Assembly: GCA_013398175.1 (NCBI GenBank)
Contig: VZRZ01003987.1
Span: forward strand, 3,164 to 67,163
DNA length: 64,000 bases
Direction: 5' to 3'
Origin: Climacteris rufus
Taxonomy: Eukaryota > Chordata > Aves > Passeriformes > Climacteridae
This document shows positions 13,961 to 26,200 of the stretch, in pieces. Within the stretch, counting starts at the first letter, position 1; every line of letters begins with the position of its first letter. Position numbers and translations under genes: made by a program. The notes beneath the pieces are model-generated. The model had not been told where the DNA came from. It was given only the letters and a program-made list of their open reading frames with translations, and ran no database searches.

Positions 13961-14398
13961 AGAATCATTTACATTGGAAAAGACTTTTAAGATAATTGAG
14001 TCTAACCATCAACCCAGCACTGCCGTGTCCACCACTAAGCTATGTCCCCAAATGCCATATATACACCTCTTTTAAATACTGTCAGGGATGGTGACTCCAT
14101 CACTTTGCCAGGCAACCTCTTCCAATGCTTGGGAACCCTTTTGGTGAAGATATCTTTTTCTAACATCAAAGCTAAACCTCCCCGGTGACAACTTGAGGCC
14201 TTTTGCTCTAGTTTAATCGCTTGTGATCTGGGAGAAGACACCAAACACCACCTCACTACAACCTCTTTCCAGGTTGCAAACAATGATAAGGTGTTCCCTG
14301 ACCCTCCTTTTCTCCAGGCTAAACAACCTCACCCTCAGATGCCTGTCATGAGGCTTTCTCTCTAGACACTTCACCAGTTTTGTTGCCTAAAACACTTT
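13961..14398 (-). mobile_element. CR1 fragment inserted into an older CR1
   Basis: Starts 'cagaatcatttacattggaa', the complement of a CR1 3' end. It then runs through the standard antisense blocks: 'ggatggtgactccatcactt' (14085), 'ggcaacctcttccaatgctt' (14110), 'gacaacttgaggccttttgc' (14187), 'aggtgttccctgaccctcct' (14289) and 'ttctccaggctaaacaacc' (14310). No reverse transcriptase sequence is present. It lies in the same orientation as, and between two halves of, an older CR1, so it is the later insertion. The minus frame at 14035-14283 is a by-product. Confidence 0.88.
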
Positions 14399-14620
14399 TA
14401 TCAAAGTTTAAGCCCACTTGTCATATCCTCAGTTGACATAAAGAATAGTTTATTGCATTCCTCTTTTCAACAAGTGTTTGCATAGTTAATGACTTTTATC
14501 ATATCTCCTCTCAGACTTTTCTTCTCTAGATTAAATAATCCTAATTTTTACAAAGAGCCTGCATCTATCGTGTTTTCAAAGCTCTTTTGGTATTTGCACT
14601 GGAAACCATTAAATGTAAAG
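14399..14620 (-). mobile_element. older CR1 copy, continuation after insertion
   Basis: Contains the degraded CR1 blocks around 'aagtttaagcccacttgtca' (14405), 'catatcctcagttgacataa' (14422), 'tatcatatctcctctcagac' (14497) and 'ttctctagattaaataatcc' (14522). These lie directly upstream, in CR1 orientation, of the point where the 13749-13960 fragment breaks off. The two pieces therefore read as one older element. The outer boundary near 14620 is approximate. Confidence 0.7.
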
Positions 14621-14813
14621 GTATTTTCTGTAAAGATCAGGTATCTTGTCTTGGGCTTTGGAAATAACTGAATGAGAAAGAATGCAGGTTTATTAATTCA
14701 TAGCCATGGAGACTTACTTGGGAAAACAGTGCATATTTTGTCAACACAACCTTACCTTTTCAGGTCAGCAATAAGTATTCAGTCTCACTGGTGGTTGCCC
14801 ACCACAAAAAGAA

Positions 14814-14866
14814 AGAGATGCCTGAAAATGTCAAACAGAAAATAAGAGATACCTGAAAATGCCAAA
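14814..14866. repeat. 22-base imperfect tandem duplication
   Basis: The 22-base units 14814-14835 and 14845-14866, both of the form agagat(g/a)cctgaaaatg(t/c)caaa, differ at two positions with a 31-base period. Confidence 0.85.
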
Positions 14867-15366
14867 TGTCCTCTCACAAGCCAAAAAGTCCAGATAAAAC
14901 CAGTCTTTTTCTAGAAATAACTAGGCTGTAAATGGAGGCAAACACTTTTCTGGTTTTCTATTTTCTCAGTTTTGCTAAGGATCTATACTTGCAAAATTTT
15001 GTAAAATAATTTCAATTGTGGTGGTCTTGTCATGTCTCAAAATGGTGATGCTACATTTTTAAGAGTTTAATTAAATAAGATGCAGATTCATAATATCACA
15101 GTAGAGCTTCATACATTTTAAACTTAATGGTGCCACCAGATCTCAGCACCTCTATTGATGTGATAATGTGCCTGAAAGGGCCTCTGATATAGTGGTATGA
15201 TAATAGCAAAGACCCATCTTCCTCATTTTAATTTAAATTTTGTCATTAAATGTGAAGTCAATTAAGAAACAGAAAAATGATGTCAAACAACATCAAATGA
15301 CTGAGAAAGCCACAAAATTAAATTCAAAGTTCAAGCTGAAGCACAACAGGAACCAACCAATTACGA

Positions 15367-15708
15367 CTATGTAATGCCAGGGTACTTGTCCAGAGGGAAG
15401 GCTGAATTGTGTGTGTGGCTGGATGCGCATGATGGCCCTGCAAATCCACAGGTGTCCAGTGATTCACAGCACAGAATTGCAACTTCTATCTGCTGTCCAA
15501 TTCCACAAATAGTCAATAACTGTTCAAGTGGCAATTTTACCTCAGAAATTATTTTCCTATTAGCCTTAGTAGCAAAGTCAGGCTCTACAGTAACAAAACA
15601 TATCTCCCCACCCTTGTATTTTAACTTCTTTTTTGTTTCCATATTGATGAATTCTTGAGCATTGAGACTGGCCAGAGCATTAGGAAGTGACCCATCCTTT
15701 AAATGGCT
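15367..15708 (-). pseudogene. coding-like open frame of unknown origin, probably a broken copy
   Basis: A minus-strand frame is open for about 113 codons from just after a TGA near 15709 to a TAG at 15367. An internal ATG at 15642 gives 91 codons. First positions are strongly purine-rich, with phrases such as GEICFVTVEPDF, KIISEVKLPLEQ and GQQIEVAILCC, so it reads like decayed or real coding sequence rather than noise. Just upstream, another minus frame (about 15730-15870, including SALASGGCIRELAG) is also coding-like but holds stops, which suggests one frame-shifted, stop-containing ancestor. I do not recognise the protein. The possible old LTR-type remnant next to it at 15.87-16.7 kb raises a retroelement origin; a processed gene copy is the alternative. 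The opposite-strand frame at 15374-15658 is its shadow. Confidence 0.35.
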
Positions 15709-15869
15709 TCAGTTTTACAATGGAAGATGTAGTTGAAAAAATTAAAAAATTCTTCAAGACAGGCAGATTTCTACCAGAAGCTTCTCCTATGTTTGTCAGA
15801 GCCAATGCCAGCTAGTTCCCGTATACATCCACCACTGGCCAAGGCTGAGCCCATCAGCAATGGTGGCAG

Positions 15870-16560
15870 CATCTCTGGGATAGCATAGTTAAGAAGGTCT
15901 GTTGTGAATCCTGCTTTGGGTTGACTATGCTAGTTTTTCGCTGACGAGTGCTTTAAGTCACTTAAAGAAATCACCAGCAAAGGTTTCAGTAAAAGCAGGT
16001 TTAACACAAATTTGTAAAAATATGATCAAGTCCAATGTCAAGGTTCAATCTTCTTATTCCTACATGGATGAAACATACAAAAAACAATCAAATTAGAATC
16101 TATTTAGAATTATTTTCAGAGGTAAGGCTGCAAGAGAGTTTAGCAGCATTTAATCATTGACTAATGTACAAAATGGTTCAATAGCGTTTGCTACAATCAT
16201 AACAGTGACTTAATTACAGATTTGAGATAGTAACACTCCTACTACACTTGCTAGAAAGTATTTGAATCCATTCACATGCATACACACACAGACACAAGGG
16301 TACTTGTTAAACATTTCCCTTGAATGTCAGTGAAATATTCATGTCAAATGCCTTGGTGTTTCTCAGCACGTGAGAGCTGAGTCTCAAGAGCTGAGGGTAT
16401 CAGTCCAGGTCCCTTTGTTTCAGTGAGGGTCCTCTGAGTCTTGCAAACTTGAGAGTTTGTGAGCTCAGGTAGGCATCCCTCTCAGAGGGATATACTGGTG
16501 CACTGCAGTCCTAGAGAGCTCAAAGGGCCTCACTTAGGACTGCTCTTTACAGGACTGCAA
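15870..16560. mobile_element. possible old LTR-type or other interspersed repeat remnant
   Basis: The stretch has the texture of an old avian LTR: a run from 'gttgactatgctagtttttc' through 'ggtttaacacaaatttgtaa' to 'gtcaaggttcaatcttctta', then GC-richer sequence near 16360-16560 with a small palindrome, atccctctcagagggat, at 16475-16491. No termini or target-site duplication were found, and the resemblance rests on pattern memory only. Confidence 0.25.
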
Positions 16561-16881
16561 GATGATTGGCTTTAGTCATCTGTAAAATTTCTGTCCTCAG
16601 GCCAGTAATTACTGGAGTTTCCAAAACCATTGGAAATAATTTCGAATACATTTGGAGATTGTTTTCAAAACTCCAGCAACAATGAATGGTACCACTGCCC
16701 TCTGGCTGAGGCTCAGGTAGGGAATGTTCCAAGGCTGTATCAGGCTATAACTTCTCTCTTGACTTGGCACTCTGTCATGTTAATGCTGTGCTGCTAATAA
16801 GCTACAAAATATTTCACAACTCAGCAACAGTGATAACTTTCCATGCAGTGTTAGATACTTTTAAACATTGTTGTGGTTTCA

Positions 16882-16968
16882 TGTGTGTGTGTGTTTGTGT
16901 GTGTGTGGGTTTGGTTTGGTTTGGTTTGGTTTGGGTTTGGGTTTTGTTTTTGGGTTTTGTTTTTGTTT
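16882..16968 (+). repeat. GT dinucleotide plus TTTGG pentanucleotide simple repeat
   Basis: A (GT)n tract interrupted by one TTT passes into five TTTGG-type units and then TTTGGG/TTTTG-rich sequence. The plus frames at 16764-16970 and 16873-17073 translate this repeat and are not genes. Confidence 0.95.
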
Positions 16969-18456
16969 AATCGTGGGAGAAGCTATGCCTTTTATAATTT
17001 TGGAATGACACTCCTGAACCTGGAGATAAATGGCAAGTTTCTCCTGAATTTTTACTGCACAAGGAACTCTTGAAGTTTCACAAGAGTACAGAAGAATTAT
17101 AAGTATAATGAATTAAATACCAAATATACTAATAACTCCTGTGAATTGCTTACTCCATACTTTCTTTTAGCCATGGTTCTCAATGTGGATGTATCAAAAT
17201 ATAAGTTGAGCAAGACTTTAACTGGCTGTTTTATGCTTTCTTTTCTCAATAATGTAGTTCCAAGTACAGTATGGTGTTACAAGTGTTGTACCCCTTAATG
17301 TACTGTTCCCACCTGCTCTCACATCATCACAACATTGTATTTCTTTAAATTGTTTTCTTCTGCCTCACTCCCACATCACATAACATTTCAAATGTGTGAT
17401 AGCATGAAAAACTGATTAAGGGTGTAGCTTGGCTTTGTGATTTGATTCACCATTATAATAATGTCAAAAATTACAGCTTTATTTTTATCAGTATGTTAAA
17501 GTAATTTGCCTTGTAACAAACAAAACCATCTCAATATATATTTTTGAGCTCATCTCGGCTTTGAAAATGAAGTTTAAATACAGTTGCAACAATTATTTTC
17601 TGCAGCAATTACGTCACTGTTAGGAGCAAGGAGAGTGGGACACAACATTCTTGAGCTTTTTCTTCTACCCACATTTTAATACCAATTAAATAGAAAGTAT
17701 TTCTTCTTTGGGTTACCTCACCTGCAGTTTCACTGATTCATGGCTGCCTGGAGCCAGTGTGTGTTCTCCAGCACCATCTGCAGTTAAAACACAGATATTA
17801 TTAGCTACTAACATCAGAAATAACCACCAGAGGCCAAAGGTCCTGTCAGGGATATGATTTAATCTGTAAAGTCAATGTTAAAGCTCTAGTCACTCTTCAA
17901 AGCAATGAAAGTGTAATTACTGCTGCTCACTTTCCTTCTCCTGTGAAACTGAAAGAATGTGACATACAAAACAACTTTCTCTAAGCTGCTTTTGTAAATG
18001 AAGCATTTAATTATTAAAATTCAAAGAGAGATCCTTAATCTTTAAACATAGAGGTTGACTCTCCACTGGAGTACTGAGGTGAAAAGAAGAGGGAAGAGCA
18101 GCCAGCAGGGATCTGATTGTACATGCTTGATCTCCAACAGGTAACCCCCATGGTATGTTGAAAAGTCATAAGGGCTAGGTTTAAATGTTAGACTACAGAT
18201 ATAAGACCAGCATGATGCCACAGCCCAACTCTTGTACCAGCTATCAATATTGCAGCTGGAGAGCCAGCAAAGCTGAGGGATTGCCATGAAAGACAGTATG
18301 TTCTTTCCATCTTTAATTTTACCCTAATAGAGATATTCCAAAGCTGAAGGAAGTCTTCAAGCAGTCCCTTGCTGCCTCAGAAAACCCGAATCTGTCAGTT
18401 CTGTCAGATTAACTGAGTCTGTAAGAGCTTTTCAGCACCCACCTATATCCTCATGA
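16969..18456. other. non-coding stretch, nothing recognised
   Basis: AT-rich DNA with no open frame of interest. The 81-codon minus frame at 18042-18287 has no recognisable features. Confidence 0.45.
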
Positions 18457-18619
18457 TGAGAGGTGTCTTGGGGTGACTGTATAATTTCCCCACAATTCTC
18501 TATTCTTGTCGTCAGCAGAGCTTCCAGTACGGGGTCATGTTTCTACACGGGAAAAAAAAGAACAGATCTCTGCCCAGGGGAACTGTTTATAAGTTGGACA
18601 ACTCCCCCGGCATTTCTTC

Positions 18620-18660
18620 TTCTTGCTGCTGCTGCTGTTGCTACTGCTGCTGCTGCTACT
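18620..18660 (+). repeat. CTG-type trinucleotide repeat
   Basis: An imperfect (TTC)n then (TGC)n tract with TGT and TAC interruptions inside the LTR-like element. A T-run follows it. Confidence 0.9.
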
Positions 18661-18749
18661 GGATTTTTTTTTTTCTCTGCTTCCCAGCTCTCCTGTGGAC
18701 TGTCTGCCTCAAGAAGAGCAGGGAAAGGGCTTTTTTCCTTTTTTTTTTT

Positions 18750-18800
18750 NNNNNNNNNNNNNNNNNNNNNNNNNNNNNNNNNNNNNNNNNNNNNNNNNNN
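18750..18800. other. assembly gap (51 N)
   Basis: Unknown bases flanked on the left by a run of T and on the right by C followed by T6, so the missing sequence is probably a long T/C homopolymer-like tract. Its real length is unknown. Confidence 0.99.
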
Positions 18801-19162
18801 CTTTTTTCCTGGACCTGTATCATTGCCTGGAAGGGACTCTGCGATCATCAGAGGGACATTCCCCCTCCAGGGCCTAGGGAGGCCTGGTGCAGCCTGTGCC
18901 AGGACCTGCAGGAGGCTAACCAGACAGAAGGGACTCTGGGACTTTCTACTAAGATTTTCCCTTTTTGGGGATTTATTATCTGGTATTATTAATTTGTTTT
19001 TTTGTCTTTACTGTGTCTGCATACATACTGTGTGTGAATAAACAGGGTTTTTTTCACTTTCTTCTGAGAAATTTCTTTCTGGACCAGGGTGGGGGAGGGT
19101 CTTCTGAGAGCTGCCTTCTGTTTGGAGGGGGTTTCCTCCTGATGTTATCTCAAACGATAACA

Positions 19163-22100
19163 TAAGGAAAGGAAAAAACCCTGATATATGTGGTGCACAT
19201 TTGTAAGGCAAAGACCACAATAGGAAATATTTTCAGTTGGCAACATTTATTCTTACACTTTGTCTATGATTTCCTCCTAACTCTGCACTTAGGAACTGTT
19301 TGAGCAAGATGCTGCCATGCACTGGGCTCTTAGCAGGGTTCCTGACAGACAAAGGTCCAAAACCCTTCAAACAAGTCGTGATACATGAGATTTCACATTT
19401 TTACTTGGGGACATGCCACCTGAAGACTCTTCTGCTTAAACATCCATCTGCCCCACTTCTGACTTCTAAGAAAACTGGTCATTCTATTTTGTTTTACCAT
19501 CCTCAGAAAAGCCAGATGTTATTAGCATAAAAATCTTTCATAATGAGTGTTCCTGTTTAAGTCAGTGTAGAACAAACTGTGACAGAAATGAGTGAGAGTA
19601 AAAGGTAAGAAAAAAGCATTCCTATTTCCACGTATATTGATATGTTTATAGGAAAGGGAGGAGGTGTGTCCCAAGAGGATGGACTGTGCTGTCTGCTTCT
19701 GTCCTCTGATTAATTGCCTTGCTGTCAGGGAATGGCTCCATCCATACATATCTGCCAGTTCAATTCTTTTAAGTTTTCTGTCACCACTTAACCACTGTTC
19801 ACCAGTGTCAGAAGCTGTTTAACGTTCACATATGCTTTCACAAGCATAGTTGTGAGGTTATAAGTAAATCAGTCTGATCTTATTAATGACATAAGTCACA
19901 GGCTCTCATCAGGGCAGGGAAGAAGACTTGTTTCAAGTGCCTATAGCCAGCAGTTTATATGCACAAGGTATGTAGACATTCATGTTTCAGAGCACAAAGG
20001 AAACTGTGACTAATGATGCTTTGGAAGCATTCTTTCTACTGGCACTTGATTTCATAATTGCTCAGTATAAAATTTCTTGCCACAAATCATCCTATTTGTG
20101 TACTCCAACAGTGTATGATACTCGGTGCAGCTCTGGTCTGAACTGATTAGAGTGTACGTGACTTCTGCCACCTTGTGGATCTTACAAAATATTTTACTGA
20201 TTTATAAAAAAGGGAAAAAAATATGAGTCAAGAATGGCACTGAAGTTTCTTCATCACTTTATTTCAAATATTAAGATTTAAGCTAGTGGCAGTTAACAAA
20301 TTTCTAAATGGAAGGAGATGATCACTGCAAGACATATTTAACAAGTTGATGCAACTTAGACATAAGCAGTGGCACTGTGGTGTCTCAGCTTTTCTCTCCA
20401 GATTTTTCAAGCAATTTTTAATATCCAGTTTAGCTTTTGGCCACTGCTAGGGTCTGAGCTGGAATTTTCATACATCTGCTACAGTTTTCAGATCCTTTTT
20501 TCTCAGATCCCTTTCCCTTAATTAAAAGGGAAATTCCAACAGCAATGGTAATTTGTGACCAAGGAATGATAGGGCACAGAGGACAGGAAGGCCCATCTGC
20601 AGAAGCAGTTAAACTAGCTGGAAACAAGGATGCTGGGGACAGAAGGGTTCTCCACCAGGGAGTAAAGTTTGCAGATGAGATAAAAAATGCTGTATTATCT
20701 TGTAACAATTGTAGAATATGAGTGCTCAGGGGACACTTTTGGTAAACAGACCTGGCAGTGGGCGATCGATTCAAGGCTGGACCGGTCCATTTCATGCCAA
20801 CACCCACAGGACTGCTGCTGGGATGAATGTATATAGGGAATCAGCTCTTGCTGCATCTTTGCACACTGCTTGCAGATTGCCTGTGATAGTAGGACTCTGC
20901 CCAATGCGTTGTTCATCAAATATATTTATATAAAATAACAATTTAATTTGTTTTATTTGCCTCAAGGGGTACAATAAAAGTTTTACAACATGTTTTTTTA
21001 TTTCCTAGTACACCACTGTATGTGGAAGGATTGTTTTTCCCACCTATGTGTCACTTTCTGTCTGCATGACCTTCAGTTGCTCACTCTTTGTGCAGTCAGC
21101 CAGTGTCATGAAGTCTGTTTGCAGCTCTTTTCCATAAAGCTGGTGCAATGTTTCCAGGCTATTTAATGGCCTACAAGCTTCCTTTCTTGTCTCTCTGGCT
21201 TATGGCAGACTGTGGGTTTCTCTTGGATTACAGCAACTCTGAACTAGGCACAAATATTCTTGGGAGCTACAAGTGAAGCTTTGAAATGTCTGTCACTTCT
21301 TTTCCTAACATAAACCTGATCTGTGAATATCTTCTACTTAAGAAAAAATCAAACAAAACTAGCTGTCACACAGGTCTTCACTATATTTTCTAAATTTTCC
21401 AGAATAAAGTTATCCTATATGGGAAAGCCTGATGCTCTGACCTAACAAACACCTGGTTTAAGAACAGTTCCTAAAAAATAGATGTAAATTATAAGTCAGA
21501 TCACACAGGTTACCACACCTTCTCCAAAAAAAAGCACTATCTCTCTCAGCATGTCGTTAGGATGATTCAAAGAGGTACAGATGAAGTCAAACACATTAGG
21601 AAGTCATAGGCAAAATGGGGGTCATATTAGTACTGAAAAACTGTCCTGACTTTGTTGGTTGGTTTTTACATTGCTAGAAGAGTGCAGGGGATTTAACAAT
21701 CTGATTGTATTGTTCAGAGTACTGTAAGTGGATAAAACCGCCTTCATGTCTCTTCGATCTGAGGCTTTCAAGTTCATTTAAAGCTGAAATGTTTTATCAG
21801 TCAGGGAGAAGGAAAACCCAGGTGCAGAAAGACTAGCTGAATTAATCTGAATGCTGAGCTCCAGTGTAACTGGGAGGATCACATCTCCTAATTTATTAAC
21901 TCTTAAATCTTGCAGAAAGGTGGGTAGAAGAAGGAAACATAGCCTTCACATTAACCTACCTGTTAAAATGGAAATTAATTTACTTTTCGCCCCAACTGTA
22001 TGTCTGACACTGGAGTGAGCTCTATGTTTAACCTACTACGTGTGAGTTATGTAAAATGTTTTCTCCAAGAACGAGATATCCCTATTTCTTAATTTTTCCA

Positions 22101-22460
22101 AGCAAAAAACAAGATGACACTTTCTAGTGTCTGAAACAAGTCATAAGTGACATGATCAGTGTTGGATGCTCAGTTGTTAAGAAAACCTGCTTATTTTTAT
22201 CTCTCTCCACACCCCTAGTAAGACACATGAATGGAAAAATGAAAGACAAAAAAACCACAAGTAGACACATTTTTTTAAGATCCTCTTCATTCCCAGATCT
22301 GAGTTAAGACAGTTTGTAGTACTGAGTTAGTGGAATAAGTTTTATTAGATTCTTTCTTTCCCCCCCCACTCTCTGTTAATAAATGAGATTAGAGCAGATG
22401 CAGTCCTGGGGAGAGTAAGAGCCCAAGTCTGTTATTCATCATATATTTAAATAACCACTG
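19163..22460. other. non-coding stretch, nothing recognised
   Basis: No gene or repeat recognised. The longest frames (125 codons minus at 20430-20807 and its overlaps) lack domains, plausible splice borders or coding-type composition. Confidence 0.45.
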
Positions 22461-22464
22461 TTTT

Positions 22465-23212
22465 ATGAAGGCTCCTGAAATTCAAATTGATTTGCATAAA
22501 ATGCAAAAAATGAAAACATTGGTAAATGAAAACCCATTAAACCTTCTGAGCCGGGACCTTTCACCCCCAGGGCACCACAAGAGCTTATCTGTTGAACTGA
22601 TGCATAAACCAAGGAGTGTGTGCTCTCCTGATAACCCCAGAATTCCCTGGCACCAAGGGGACACACGGAAAGGGTTGATAAACATCCTCGGCCCAAAAGG
22701 GCAGGATGCAAAAGATAAGCTGAAATTTGTGACTGACAGACAAATAGTATTTTACTAACTACGAAAGAGAGGTGTAATTTTCCTTTGGTGGAGCAATCTC
22801 CAATACACTTTCTGAAGTGTATGGAAAGGTTTCTCTCCGGGATTCCGAGATGTCAGATTCCTGTATTTTCTTCTCTCCATGGAGTTGAGAGATAGGAAAC
22901 CACTCGTACACCTCTGCTAAATTGGTAAGCTGCATCGGCTTCCTAATTCTACATTTCCTTGGCTAGCTATAATATAGGTACCTTTATTGTGCACTAAATC
23001 TACTAGTAGCTTTCTTTGTGTTATTCCATGTAATAATAACCTGTTAGACTTTTAGCTTCATATGTGTTTTCTTGTGTCTATTCAATAAACCTGTCATATT
23101 GTAATAGACCTGATCTCCGTCGATAATGAACAAGAGAGGTAATGGAGTTTCTGGGGTGTGGGTCACTCTAATAGAATTGAAATCCATCTAGGTGTCTTGC
23201 ACATTCTTAACA
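22465..23212 (+). mobile_element. possible LTR-like repeat
   Basis: A segment with composition unlike its flanks: a GC-richer left part (22540-22700), a short hairpin at 22801-22824, and a right part with AATAAA at about 23083 ('tattcaataaacctgtcata'). It then ends in a 'gggtgtgggtcactct ... attcttaaca' type end near 23212. This arrangement resembles an LTR with R-region polyadenylation signal. No paired LTR or target duplication was seen. The 97-codon plus frame at 22465-22758 lies within it and has no recognisable domain. Confidence 0.3.
22801..22824. repeat. short hairpin
   Basis: The arms caatacactt and aagtgtatgg pair at nine of ten positions around a four-base loop (tctg). Confidence 0.75.
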
Positions 23213-26200
23213 CCTTCCTTCTACAATTTGAAATTAATTATATTTAATTATTAGTATTTTTTTTTACTAGTTAGTTTATAAAGCATAGTTTTCTATTTTT
23301 CTCATTGGTATGGCACAAGTAACCAAAGAACACATTTAACACACAAAAAACCTTTTGTTGTCAGTATGCCAGCATTAACTGCTGCTTGCTGACTGCCATG
23401 CAGTGTTCTTGTTGCTTCTCAATAATTTACACAATCACCATAGATATTTGGTACTTTGAAAAGATTCATGCTGTAAAGTGATTTCTTATTTGACATGAAT
23501 AAGTTTTCTTATGAGGGAAAACAGTTTCCCTAGTTTATTTCTTTGTATCCTCAGATGAACAGAAGAGATGCCTGACATGGCCATAAAGACCACATGATGA
23601 ATTTCCCTCCCGTTTCTGTTTATTTATGGTAGAATTTTTTTTGCATTTGTACTTAGAGGGAAGAAATAATGCTGTAAGCTAAATGAAAATGGTTTCATGA
23701 ATTTATTAGTCTGATGTATAGCAACTTCTTAATTGATATTAAACCAATTTTATTACTTTTTATACCCTTTTCTTCATAAGGGTAGATTGAAACTTACAGT
23801 AGCAAGGTTTCTTGTCCAATACTTCAGCAGCCTAACAGTCAAAATTTCCCTGAGTTCAAAAGGACGGAGAGGAATAAAGAGAATACAAGTTATGTCCGAG
23901 TTTTTTGTGTGCAACAGCTCAGGCTCAAGGAAGTACACTCAAGACAGCACTACATACTGATCAACTCAATACAAGGTATTTCTATGGAAAATTGGGTTTT
24001 GTGATTGAGAGACAAAAGCAATAGCAAGAGAAACTACTGGGTTTCAAAAAACTTAAATTTACAAAATTGTGAATAGTTTATTTTATCTTCAGATACAAAG
24101 AGGCTTTGTAGTTTCTCAGGTAGAAAGAGAAACCTCCTGAATCACTTGATAGAAATTTTCTTTATTTCAATGCATGCATTAGTTTGATAGAGGTTACATT
24201 CCTTCACTGTGTTATATGGACTAGTAGGAACCTAGAAATCAGGGATAATGAAAGATTCTGGAAGGATGTTTGATGCAAATGATAACAAGGGTTTCAGTTT
24301 GGAGTAGTGTATATGCTTGAGGAGGAAGGGAAAACAAAAGTCCCTTCCCTTAGGGACTCATAGGGAAGAAATGAACTATGTATATCTGGAAACAAAAAGG
24401 AAAGTGGCTTTTATAAATTTCCTATAATTCAAGTCCTGATTGTATCAAACCTAACAGACCACTTTATCAGAGCTAGCAATTGAAACAAGGAGTAAGAGAA
24501 TTACAGAAAGATTCACATAAAATGTCTTTCTGGCTGTCAGTAAGTTAGTGCAGATTTGTTTTCATCTGTGAATACATGTAACAGATAGGACAGGGGACAA
24601 GACACTCCTGCTATGAAGGGACTATTGAAATATTCAGCACAAGGACAGGAAGAAAACATCCCACTAAATAAACTCCAAGGACAAGACAGATCCTGCAGAT
24701 CAATAACTGGTGTTAACAACAGCTGGTGTCAGTGAAAGCAATTTTTTTCTTATGACCATGGGAGGTACTTTAAGGATTGAGGAATGGTTGGAATAGACTG
24801 GATCCATCTTACAAGAATACTGGACTGAACAGTGGATCCCAGCCTTCAAGCTGGGGTGGAGAGCTGGACAAAGAGGAGAGAACTGCACAGAGTGATAAAT
24901 CTGAACCTGAGGACCCAAGCTGCTTTTGCAGACTGTCAAGTCTCCTGTACTAAAAAAGACACTTGAGAAACCTGCCAAACCCTCTGGTGGCATTTGCTTC
25001 CAGGCTTCTGGCTGCAGAATAAGCTCAGTGTGTCCTTGTCTTGTCTGAGGGAGCTGTTGTCACAGCAGGAACTTATGGTGGGATGTTACAGCACAGTGAC
25101 CTTATCTCTTTTGGGGCATTCTTTTGCCTATGGGAATGCTCTCTGCCTGCAAACCTTTCCCTCCAAGGGCAATCTGCATTTCATTATAGTTTGCTGTCTA
25201 TCTGAGTTGATGTATAAGAGCATGTAGATTGTAAAGGAAATATAAAAAGATGTTGTGCTTCTTCCCTGGCCTGAGGATCTGATGTAGTTATGTTACTGGA
25301 CAGGTCACCCCTGGTGAAAGCAGTGTATGAAGCAGTGAAGAACATGATCTCTTTTATAAAAATGCTGAGATCAATGCTCAGAACTGGGAGGTAAAAACAA
25401 AGGTTACTTGGGAGGCTTATGAAAAAGGTTGAAGAGATCTTCAAACTTCGTCATCGAGGTCTCACAAGAGGGCTGCATTAATATAAAGACTGCAAACTAA
25501 AGAATACTATTTTCCACTTGCTATTGCCACTCAGCAGCAGCATGTCAGTGGAAGCTTAGTTTTACAGTATGATGAAGCAGCAGCAAATTAGCAATTAGAC
25601 AAAAGGGCAATTCTATCATCTGTCTGATTCTGCCCCACATAACTAAAGCATCCTGTAGAATATCTGTCTGTAAGGAACTAGACCCATGCAAGCGAAACTG
25701 CACATTTTGCAATCAAATGGTTAAAGCTGCATGGGAGAGAACAGAGGGATGGTACACGGTGGGATAGTGCTCTCTGGTGGAAGCAGAGCACCGGCTGATC
25801 TACCAGGCAAAACATTCTGTGGTTACATGTTTTCGGTGCAAGGATGTAAAAGACAGGAGTGTAAGCTGCCAGGAATCAGATGCAGAACTGTTTCATCTTC
25901 TGGACTGCAGGTGGCAATGGGAGCTGCAAGAAAGTTTCTCATGCTTGGGAAAAGAGAGGAGATGATATATCAAAGAGAAGCTGAAGTTTAGGCTTAGCGT
26001 ATATCTGGCAGGAATTTCAAAAGGCATTCTTTCTGAGGTAGGACATCAAAACCTGATTACTGTACTTGGAAGTTGCTTGGTACAAAATCAGAGACTGAGA
26101 TATAAATATTCCTTTGTGTGTAATTTCTATTTTCTCTTCTACTTTTAGGTAAATGGCTACACAAATACTAGCCACTCTGAGCCAAGCTCAGCAGGCAACA

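Larger units (their letters stand above)
18457..19162 (+). mobile_element. solo-LTR-like element of an endogenous retrovirus
   Basis: The block looks like a plus-oriented avian endogenous retrovirus LTR. It begins near 'tgagaggtgtcttggggtga', has long pyrimidine-rich and CTG-rich parts, and a GC-rich centre around 18830-18930. An AATAAA polyadenylation signal lies at 19037-19042 inside 'gtgtgaataaacaggg', followed by T-rich and G-rich sequence. It ends near 'ttatctcaaacgataaca'. No gag, pol or env sequence lies on either side, so it would be a solo LTR left by recombination. Termini are approximate: TGAGA...TCTCA (18457-19152) or TGT...ACA (18464-19162) both fit, and I saw no clear target-site duplication. 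A 51-base assembly gap interrupts it, and all open frames through it are artefacts. Confidence 0.6.

Noticed and set aside
16764..17073. Plus frames rich in V/C and G/F/W
   Set aside because: They translate the GT and TTTGG simple repeats.
18463..19041. 192-codon plus frame and its overlapping frames
   Set aside because: They run through 51 unknown bases and simple repeats inside an LTR-like element; not genes.
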